Positions 40,878 to 46,756 of a DNA stretch of 46,756 nt are shown here, one piece after another. The position numbers and the translations under genes are program-made. The DNA is from DATFXF01 sp035258565 (GTDB taxonomy: Bacteria > Acidobacteriota > Terriglobia > Acidiferrales > UBA7541): the NCBI GenBank assembly GCA_035258565.1, contig DATFXF010000279.1, positions 1 to 46,756 of the forward strand. Direction: 5' to 3'. The notes beneath the pieces were generated by a model that saw only the letters and a program-made list of their open reading frames with translations, ran no database searches and had not been told where the DNA came from. Every line of letters starts with the position of its first letter. Within the stretch, counting starts at the first letter, position 1.

Positions 40878-41276
40878 CTACGGCAGGGAGTCAAAAAGCT
40901 CTGCGGTCCCCTCGAAGCCATCCTCGCCGTGACGGATGATCTTCGGCGCGGCGTCCTTGAATGGCTCCTCACCCGGGATGCGCTCGAGCCAGCGCTGGTG
41001 CGAGAGCTTCTCGTGATCGGAGAAGTCTAACCGCACGATCAGGCGGATGCGTTCTTGGGCGACCGTTTCCTCCCGAACGCCCTTGGCCGGCGAAGACTTC
41101 TTCTTCGGGGCGCCTTGCTTGCCGCTTTCGCCGACTTCGGCCTCCTGCCGCTCGAACTTGAGTTGCATCTTCTTGTCCAGGCGGAAGGCCTGTCTCCAGC
41201 CCGCAATGCGGTGACGTGCGTGTTGGGCAGCCTCCTCGTTCGCCCCGAAATCGAAAATCAGATACGATTGCGCCAT
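40878..41276 (-). CDS. Conserved-looking small protein of unknown function
   Basis: 132 residues from ATG 41276. Two parts: N-terminal alpha/beta SYLIFDFGANEEAAQHARHRIAGWRQAFRLDKKMQLKFE (about 3-42) and C-terminal RIRLIVRLDFSDHEKLSHQRWLERIPGEEPF (about 76-106), separated by a Lys/Ser/Ala-rich linker. No signal or helix. I do not recognise it. Its ATG shares bases with a plus-strand ORF (CATG at 41274-41277). No strong Shine-Dalgarno. Confidence 0.6.
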   Translation of the reverse strand: MAQSYLIFDFGANEEAAQHARHRIAGWRQAFRLDKKMQLKFERQEAEVGESGKQGAPKKKSSPAKGVREETVAQERIRLIVRLDFSDHEKLSHQRWLERIPGEEPFKDAAPKIIRHGEDGFEGTAELFDSLP

Positions 41277-41565
41277 GTTTCGACGTATAGCCGCTTGCGC
41301 GCCTGCCTGTCAAGCGGCTCTCGTCCTTGCCTACGCGCTGGCCTTTCCGGCGCCACTCAGGGCCGAAGGCGAGAAAGTCCGCGCGGAACGATACGAGATC
41401 GAGGTCACCTTCCTGGTGAACTGGCCCGAAGCGCCCGATAAGACCACACGGCTCGTGCCGAGCTTGAAGCACTGGCTCACTAACTGTAAGCCAGCGATCC
41501 CGGGCAAACTTGGCCCTGCCGCAAGGCCGCGAAAATGGTTGCCAGGCCCGCCTCGAGCGTGGTAG
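41275..41565 (+). CDS. Possible small exported protein
   Basis: 96 residues with a signal-peptide-like start (MFRRIAACAP, hydrophobic AALVLAYALAF, APLRA cleavage near 30) and a short unremarkable remainder ending Arg/Pro-rich. It is the only support for a gene in the 326 bases between the previous ATG and the helicase. No Shine-Dalgarno is visible and its end overlaps the longest upstream extension of the helicase frame, so it may be spurious. Apart from it, this stretch shows only a weak 6-bp hairpin (CTGGCT/AGCCAG around 41470-41492). Confidence 0.35.
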   Translation: MFRRIAACAPACQAALVLAYALAFPAPLRAEGEKVRAERYEIEVTFLVNWPEAPDKTTRLVPSLKHWLTNCKPAIPGKLGPAARPRKWLPGPPRAW

Positions 41566-41602
41566 CTTTGCCTTTGAGCGAAGAAAAAGCGAAGGAGGAG
41601 CC

Positions 41603-43984
41603 GTGCCCCATCCCCAGGCCGTTCTCCTGGAAGCTGGTGACTGCCTCGCGCGAGTCCACGACCTCGTCGCCCAGCTCGCCGCTCGCGATGCCACCGGCGA
41701 AGTCCTGACCGCCGTCGAGCATATCCCGGCGCGGCAAGCCGAATGGGCGCCGATGCCTGCCTGGGTGCGACCCGAGCTCGTTCGAGCCTACTGCGCAAAG
41801 GGCATCGAACGCCTCTACACGCACCAAGCCGCGGCCGCGGAACGCGTGCGCGCGCGACGCAACGTCGTCGTGGTCACGCCGACCGCTTCAGGCAAAACAA
41901 TCTGCTATAACCTGCCGGTAATTAACGCCGTCCTCGAGAATCCGGATACGCGGGCCCTCTACCTCTTCCCTACCAAGGCACTGGCCCAGGACCAGCTCGC
42001 TGAGCTCGACGACCTCGGCCGGCGCCTCCCGGACGGTTTCGGCGTCTTCACCTACGATGGCGACACGCCTGCTGACGCGCGCAAGTCTATCCGCGAGCTG
42101 GGACACCTCGTGCTGACCAACCCCGACATGTTGCACACCGGCATCCTGCCTCACCACACACGCTGGATGCGCTTGTTCGAAAACCTTCGCTACATCGTGC
42201 TCGACGAGCTGCACACGTATCGGGGCGTTTTCGGCAGCCACCTCGCGAATGTGCTGAGGCGCCTGCGGCGCATCGCGCGCTTTTACGGCAGCGAGCTGCA
42301 ATTTATCTGCTCCTCGGCCACAATCGCCAACCCGGGCGAGCTGGCCTCGCGGCTGATTGAGGCCGAGGTGGATGTGCTCGACTCGAATGGCGCGCCCGCG
42401 GCCGAGAAATTCATCATTTTCTATAACCCGCCCATCGTGAACCGCTATCTCGGCATCCGCCGCAGCTACATCAATGAAGCTTCGCGCGTGGCACAGGAAT
42501 TGCTAAAACGCAAGCTGCAAACCATCGTCTTCGCGAACAGTCGCCTGCACACCGAAGTTCTGCTGACGTATCTCCAGCGGGCGCACCGGCAACCGCCCAG
42601 CCAACCGGAGGCGATCCGCGGCTACCGCGGCGGCTACCTGCCCAGCGAGCGCCGCGAAATCGAGCGTGGCTTGCGCGAAGGCTCGATCCGCGGCGTAGTC
42701 TCGACCAACGCGCTCGAGCTCGGCATGGATATCGGCTCACTCGAGGCGGTCGTGCTGGCGGGCTATCCCGGCACGATTGCTTCTACCTGGCAGCGCGCGG
42801 GCCGGGCCGGGCGCCGCAGCGGCAGTTCCTGCGCCGTGCTGGTGGCCAGCTCCGCGCCGCTCGACCAGTTCATCGCCAAGCATCCCGACTACTTCTTCGG
42901 CCGCTCTCCCGAGCACGCCTTCATCCAGCCCGACAATCTGGAGATTCTGGTGAACCATCTGAAGTGCGCCGCATTCGAGCTCCCGCTGGGGGTCGAAGAG
43001 AAATTCGGCGAAGTGGATCTGCCGGCGCTTGCAGAGCGCTTGGCGGAGGCGGGCTTTCTCCACCGCACCGGTGAGCACTGGCACTGGACCGAGGAGGCCT
43101 ATCCGGCCGATACGATCAGCTTGCGGTCGGTCACTTCCGACAACTTTGTCATCATTGATATTGCCGGCGAGCCGGAAGTCATCGGCGAAGTGGATTTCCC
43201 GAGCGCTCTCACCATCTTGCATCCGCACGCAATTTATCTTCACCAAGGACAGCAATACCACGTCGAGCGGCTCGACTTCGCCGAGCACAAGGCCTACGTG
43301 AAGCGCGTGGAGGTAGACTATTTCACCAACGCGATCCGCTACACGCAGGTGCGCGTGCTCGAAGTCGCCGAACATGCGCGCGTCGGCCCGGCGCCTGCTG
43401 CCCGCGCCTATGGCGACGTCCTCGTGCGCTCGCAAGTTGTTGGCTTCAAGAAGATCAAGTTCTTCACCCATGAGAACGTCGGCGCAGGCAAGCTTGAATT
43501 GCCCGAAAATGAGATGCACACCACGGCGTTCTGGCTTACGCTCGAACGGCCGCTCGTGGAGTCGCTGCCGTTCCCGACGAGCGAGAAGCAGAACGGCATG
43601 TTCGGCCTGCTCTATGCTCTGGGCTCGGTGGCGACGCTGCTGCTCATGTGCGATCGCGGCGACCTCGGCACGGCCATCGGCGAGCGGCCGCCCCTCTCAG
43701 GGACGGAGGCCGGCTGGGCAGTGCCGCTCGAGGAAGGCGCGACCGAACAGCAAGGGGAGTTCTTTGAGCCGAATCTGTACCTTTACGATGCTTATCCGGG
43801 CGGCATTGGTTTCTCCGAGCCGCTTTACTGCAGACAGGACTTGCTGGTGCGCAGGACGCGCGAGTTGATCGCCGGCTGCGCGTGTGAGAGGGGCTGCCCT
43901 TCATGCGTCGGCCCCGCCGGGGAGAAAGGCGAACAAGCCAAGAAAGCCGCGCTGACCATTCTCGACGAGTTGTGCAGGGAGTGA
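41603..43984 (+). CDS. mrfA: MrfA/YprA-type DEAD/DEAH-box helicase with DUF1998 zinc-binding domain
   Basis: 793 residues from GTG 41603 (AAGGAGG 4-6 bases upstream; a longer frame opens at 41510 without RBS). Helicase motifs: Walker A TPTASGKT (about 92-99), DELH in VLDELHTY, SSATIANP, ELGMDIGSLEAV and QRAGRAGR. C-terminal DUF1998 has the CxCxxxCxxC cysteines (GCACERGCPSCV) that bind zinc in MrfA. MrfA with the MrfB exonuclease forms a UvrA-independent mitomycin C repair path in Bacillus subtilis. The exonuclease follows with a GTGA overlap, so the pair is preserved here. Zinc cysteine set and gene partner both agree. Confidence 0.93.
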   Translation: MPHPQAVLLEAGDCLARVHDLVAQLAARDATGEVLTAVEHIPARQAEWAPMPAWVRPELVRAYCAKGIERLYTHQAAAAERVRARRNVVVVTPTASGKTICYNLPVINAVLENPDTRALYLFPTKALAQDQLAELDDLGRRLPDGFGVFTYDGDTPADARKSIRELGHLVLTNPDMLHTGILPHHTRWMRLFENLRYIVLDELHTYRGVFGSHLANVLRRLRRIARFYGSELQFICSSATIANPGELASRLIEAEVDVLDSNGAPAAEKFIIFYNPPIVNRYLGIRRSYINEASRVAQELLKRKLQTIVFANSRLHTEVLLTYLQRAHRQPPSQPEAIRGYRGGYLPSERREIERGLREGSIRGVVSTNALELGMDIGSLEAVVLAGYPGTIASTWQRAGRAGRRSGSSCAVLVASSAPLDQFIAKHPDYFFGRSPEHAFIQPDNLEILVNHLKCAAFELPLGVEEKFGEVDLPALAERLAEAGFLHRTGEHWHWTEEAYPADTISLRSVTSDNFVIIDIAGEPEVIGEVDFPSALTILHPHAIYLHQGQQYHVERLDFAEHKAYVKRVEVDYFTNAIRYTQVRVLEVAEHARVGPAPAARAYGDVLVRSQVVGFKKIKFFTHENVGAGKLELPENEMHTTAFWLTLERPLVESLPFPTSEKQNGMFGLLYALGSVATLLLMCDRGDLGTAIGERPPLSGTEAGWAVPLEEGATEQQGEFFEPNLYLYDAYPGGIGFSEPLYCRQDLLVRRTRELIAGCACERGCPSCVGPAGEKGEQAKKAALTILDELCRE

Positions 43985-45285
43985 CTTTGTTGCCCCCAGA
44001 TCGATTTGCGCGCCTGGCTGCACTGCGGCCCGCCCGGAAGCACGAGCCGGTAGCTCCAGAATCGACGCGGGAGAGCGCCGCCGAACCAGACGCTCTCCTC
44101 GGCTTGCTCGGTGCCAGGGTCAAGCGAAACCGTTACGGCGAGCACCTCGAGGTGCGGCAGTGGTTTTCGAGGCCTGAGGCTTGCGCGCCAAGCGCGCCGG
44201 CGCTCGATCTGCTCCTGCGCGAAAAACCGGAGCACGCCCTGGACCCGACCGAGTGGCTCTTTCTCGACACGGAAACTACCGGTTTGGCGGGTGGGACAGG
44301 CACTTACGCGTTTCTGGTGGGCCTGGCTTGGTGGGAGGCGGGTGGACTCGAAGTGGAACAACTCTTCATGCGCGACCACGGCGAAGAGCACTCACTGCTC
44401 CTCGAGCTCTCGCGTCGGATGGGCGAGCGGCGTGTGCTCGTCACCTTCAACGGCAAGAGCTTTGATTGGCCGCTGCTCGAAACGCGTTTTCGCATGACCC
44501 GCGCTATCCCACCGCGGCTACCTCGGACGCACCTCGACCTGCTGCATCCGGCGCGGCAGCTCTGGCGGTTGCGCCTGGGCTCAGTGCGCCTGAGAGAGCT
44601 CGAGCGACACGTGCTCGGGCGAGATGGGGTATCGCTCGGCTGGAGCCGCCAGGACGACATTGATTCCGCGCTCATCCCCCAGATCTACTTCGACTATCTC
44701 CACAGCGGGCGGCCGGAGTCGCTTGTCGCTGTCTTCCGGCACAACCAGATGGACCTACGCGGCCTGGCCGCGCTCGCTGGAAGGATCCTCGCGCTCCTCG
44801 GCGAGCCAGAGGCTTTTGCGCGCGCCACAGCGGACGTGCTCGAACTTTACGGGCTCTCGCGGCTGCTCGGGCGTTCGGGCAATGCACGAGAGGCGCGGCG
44901 GCTCTACGAGCGCGCGCTCCAGGCGGGCCTGCCCGGGGAAGTGGACCGCGCCGCGCGCCGCGAGCTCGCAGTCCTCGCCAAGCGTGAGCGCGACTACGCC
45001 CGCGCGACCTCGCTTTGGGAAGACCTGATCTCGGGCTCGAACGACGGCCTCGAGGCCTACGAACAGTTGGCCATCTACCACGAGCACCATGCCCGCCAGC
45101 CCACACGCGCCGCTGAGTTCACCCGCCGGGCGCTTGCCGCCCTCGGGAGAGCGCGTCGCGCAGGTTTGATCGAACCTGCCCGCTGCCGTAGCTTCCAGGC
45201 GCGCCTCGAGCACCGTTTGGCGCGGCTGGCCCGCATCACACAGCCGCCGAAGCATCGCTCTCTCCTCGAGCCTCCACCTCCCTGA
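43981..45285 (+). CDS. mrfB: MrfB/YprB-type RNase-H-like exonuclease with TPR tail
   Basis: 434 residues from GTG 43981, overlapping the helicase stop (GTGA). DEDD-type exonuclease: D96 and E98 in WLFLDTETTGLAGGTGTYAFLVG, LVTFNGKSFDWPLLETRF and HNQMDLRGLAAL with the downstream His/Asp. Residues 290-400 form TPR-like helices (NAREARRLYERALQAG, YARATSLWEDLI, GLEAYEQLAIYHEH). Partner of the helicase in crosslink repair by family knowledge. The preceding in-frame ATG (43903) sits inside the helicase gene and is rejected. Confidence 0.93.
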   Translation: MTLLPPDRFARLAALRPARKHEPVAPESTRESAAEPDALLGLLGARVKRNRYGEHLEVRQWFSRPEACAPSAPALDLLLREKPEHALDPTEWLFLDTETTGLAGGTGTYAFLVGLAWWEAGGLEVEQLFMRDHGEEHSLLLELSRRMGERRVLVTFNGKSFDWPLLETRFRMTRAIPPRLPRTHLDLLHPARQLWRLRLGSVRLRELERHVLGRDGVSLGWSRQDDIDSALIPQIYFDYLHSGRPESLVAVFRHNQMDLRGLAALAGRILALLGEPEAFARATADVLELYGLSRLLGRSGNAREARRLYERALQAGLPGEVDRAARRELAVLAKRERDYARATSLWEDLISGSNDGLEAYEQLAIYHEHHARQPTRAAEFTRRALAALGRARRAGLIEPARCRSFQARLEHRLARLARITQPPKHRSLLEPPPP

Positions 45286-45352
45286 AACTCAATGCAGGGT
45301 GGATGAATCGAATGAGAATCACACCAAATGCTTGACCGACGGGAGAAAGCCT

Positions 45353-46339
45353 ATGGCCAAAGTCGAGAATGATTTCCTCCGCAACCAGCTACAGGAACGC
45401 CGACAAAAACTCGAAGCCGCCCTGGCCGTTCCAGCGGAAAATCAGGCGCTCGCCGAGTTGTTGCAGGAAGTGGATTCGGCACTTGAACGCATGGGGCAGG
45501 GCACCTACGGCATCTGCGAGACGTGCCACGAATCGATCGAACCGGGACGATTGATCGCCGACCCACTTGTCCGCTACTGCCTCGACCATCTCTCGGAAGC
45601 ACAGCAGCGCGCACTCGAGCGCGACCTCGAACTGGCGGCGCAGATCCAGCGGGCCCTGCTTCCTCCAACCGACCTGCGCGTGCCCGGCTGGCAGATCCAT
45701 TACCACTATGAGCCCGCCGGGCCGGTGAGCGGTGATTACTGCGACGTGATCCATTCTGAACACGGCGCAGGAAATCTTCATTTCGTCCTGGGAGATGTCT
45801 CCGGTAAGGGCGTGGCTGCGTCCATGGTGATGAGCCAGCTCCACGCGATGTTCCGCAGTCTGACCCGCGTGGGCCTGCCGCTCGAGCAACTGCTCGGCCT
45901 GGCGAATCGCTTGTTCTGCGAAAGCACAATGGCCGGGCTTTACGCGACACTGGTATGCGGCCGGGCAACCGGCGCTGGCGAAGTGGAACTCTCGAATGCC
46001 GGGCATCTGCCGGCGCTCCTTGTGCACAATGGCGAAGTCGCTTCGATCGAAGCCACCGGTCTGCCGCTCGGGATGTTCTGCGACGGGCAATACTCGGTGA
46101 AAAGATTGAACCTGGAGAAGGGTGACAGCCTTTTTTTCTACACCGACGGAGTTTCAGAGACGCGCGATCCGTCCGGGGTGGAATACGGCTTGGCACGCCT
46201 AGCACAGTTCGTCAAACAGTGTGGCGGGCTTCGTCCGGAGGGTCTGACCTCTTCCTGCCTCGCAGAGCTAACAGCGTTTGCCTCCGGCACGCCGAGGAGT
46301 GACGACCTGACCATCCTGGTCCTCCGCCGGGCAGACTAG
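45353..46339 (+). CDS. TraR/DksA-type zinc finger fused to PP2C (SpoIIE/RsbU) phosphatase
   Basis: 328 residues from ATG 45353 (GGGAG 7 bases upstream). Residues 1-80 hold a coiled-coil then a zinc finger C55-x2-C58-x17-C76-x2-H79, with exactly the CxxC-x17-CxxC spacing of TraR/DksA but with His for the last Cys. Residues ~90-328 are a PP2C-like serine phosphatase of the SpoIIE/RsbU class: GPVSGDYCDVI, FVLGDVSGKGVAASM, the MGLPLGMFC-like TGLPLGMF, FFYTDGVSETRD and SDDLTILVL carry the metal-binding Asp residues. This fusion suggests a phosphatase whose partner or localisation is set by a DksA-like hook, perhaps to RNA polymerase or a secondary messenger system. It may control a sigma or anti-sigma switch, by family analogy only. 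Confidence 0.9.
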   Translation: MAKVENDFLRNQLQERRQKLEAALAVPAENQALAELLQEVDSALERMGQGTYGICETCHESIEPGRLIADPLVRYCLDHLSEAQQRALERDLELAAQIQRALLPPTDLRVPGWQIHYHYEPAGPVSGDYCDVIHSEHGAGNLHFVLGDVSGKGVAASMVMSQLHAMFRSLTRVGLPLEQLLGLANRLFCESTMAGLYATLVCGRATGAGEVELSNAGHLPALLVHNGEVASIEATGLPLGMFCDGQYSVKRLNLEKGDSLFFYTDGVSETRDPSGVEYGLARLAQFVKQCGGLRPEGLTSSCLAELTAFASGTPRSDDLTILVLRRAD

Positions 46340-46363
46340 CTCGGTCGCTCGGAGATTATTCAT

Positions 46364-46756
46364 TTGACGCACGTTGAGACAATCCGGCTGTTTCCGAAGG
46401 AGCGGGTTGGACTGCTCGCCTATCTGGAGCGGTTCAACGCCGCCTGCGATTGGTTGTCCGCTATTGCTTTCCGGGAAGGATTGTGGCACTGGTTGCCCCT
46501 TCAGCGGCGTACCTACCCGGAGCTGCGGGGGAAGTTCCAACTCTCATCTGCCGCTGCGCTGGTGGCCATCCGCAAGGTGGCCTCCGCTTACAAAAACAAG
46601 AGCCGACGCACAACGGAAGCTCGCTTCCACCCCCGCGGAGCCATCCCGGTGTACAGGCATAGTTACAAACGCGACGGGACGGCGAGCCTATACGGGATGC
46701 GGGTTCCGTTCGCCGCCAGGCGCGACGTGGTTCTGAGCGGCAAGAAGCAGGCGGTT
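46364..46756 (+). CDS. TnpB-type RNA-guided nuclease / IS200-IS605 accessory protein (partial, runs off right edge)
   Basis: 131 codons from TTG 46364 (GGAG 9 bases upstream) to the edge with no stop. Translation begins MTHVETIRLFPKERVGLLAYLERFNAACDW, followed by YPELRGKFQLSSAAALVAIRKVASAYK, RFHPRGAIPVYR and VPFAARRDVVL, the N-terminal helical and beta pattern of TnpB/OrfB proteins (ERFNAACN, VYRELRxxFxLSAQMAxRAIxKVxDAYK). The RuvC-like catalytic domain, zinc finger and the 3' omegaRNA would lie beyond the window. No tnpA or IS left end is seen in the 24 bases before it; its base composition is slightly less GC-rich than the neighbours. Confidence 0.85.
   Translation, partial: MTHVETIRLFPKERVGLLAYLERFNAACDWLSAIAFREGLWHWLPLQRRTYPELRGKFQLSSAAALVAIRKVASAYKNKSRRTTEARFHPRGAIPVYRHSYKRDGTASLYGMRVPFAARRDVVLSGKKQAV

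Overview
The window is GC-rich, densely coded bacterial chromosome from a Gram-negative organism (lpxB for lipid A, many signal peptides, a lipoprotein, heterodimeric ABC exporter). The SRP RNA-dnaX-ybaB-recR block, a one-chain alpha/beta E1 dehydrogenase, a zf-HC2 anti-sigma factor beside an ECF sigma factor and many small secreted proteins of unknown function would fit an Acidobacteriota-like soil or sediment bacterium. That assignment is inference from gene content and style, not from a marker phylogeny. I see no rRNA, tRNA, CRISPR array or prophage.

Layout. 1-1865: a partial secreted protein on the minus strand, then two tandem cupins. 1950-4770: SRP RNA, dnaX, ybaB, recR. 4882-13747: an Mpo1-like membrane protein, a 903-residue PilZ/coiled-coil protein, three unknown proteins (two exported), and a translationally coupled heterodimeric ABC exporter. 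13807-17089: lpxB and a large exported M1-aminopeptidase-fold protein that has lost every zinc and catalytic residue and carries TPRs. 17127-19241 (minus): macrodomain protein, a 43-codon ORF, an 89-residue unknown and a MidA-type methyltransferase, with overlapping or near-overlapping frames.

19289-33902 (minus) is the centre of interest: fifteen consecutive same-strand genes headed by a TetR repressor. They encode three crotonase-fold enzymes, an aldehyde dehydrogenase, a Mug-type DNA glycosylase, a BoxB-like diiron aryl-CoA epoxidase, both halves of a class I CoA-transferase (IpdAB/GctAB type), a three-subunit molybdenum enzyme of the 4-hydroxybenzoyl-CoA reductase type including its extra Fe-S loop, a COG2159 amidohydrolase, a ferritin-like diiron protein and a 3-hydroxyacyl-CoA dehydrogenase. 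Together they suggest a CoA-thioester aromatic (or polycyclic) ring-degradation route that pairs reductive dehydroxylation with oxygen-dependent epoxidation. A textbook promoter (TTGACA-17-TATTTT) and a perfect 7-2-7 inverted repeat lie immediately in front of the TetR gene, and the repeat fits the site I recall for the phenylacetyl-CoA repressor PaaR of Thermus.

34019-46756: an ECF sigma/anti-sigma pair, an ornithine cyclodeaminase/mu-crystallin homologue, an SH3-like exported protein, DoxX, two zinc-ribbon membrane proteins (one apparently starting at CTG), the fused 2-oxoacid dehydrogenase E1, a small unknown, an MrfA/MrfB-type helicase-exonuclease repair pair, a TraR-zinc-finger/PP2C-phosphatase fusion, and the N-terminal part of a TnpB-type RNA-guided nuclease cut by the right edge.
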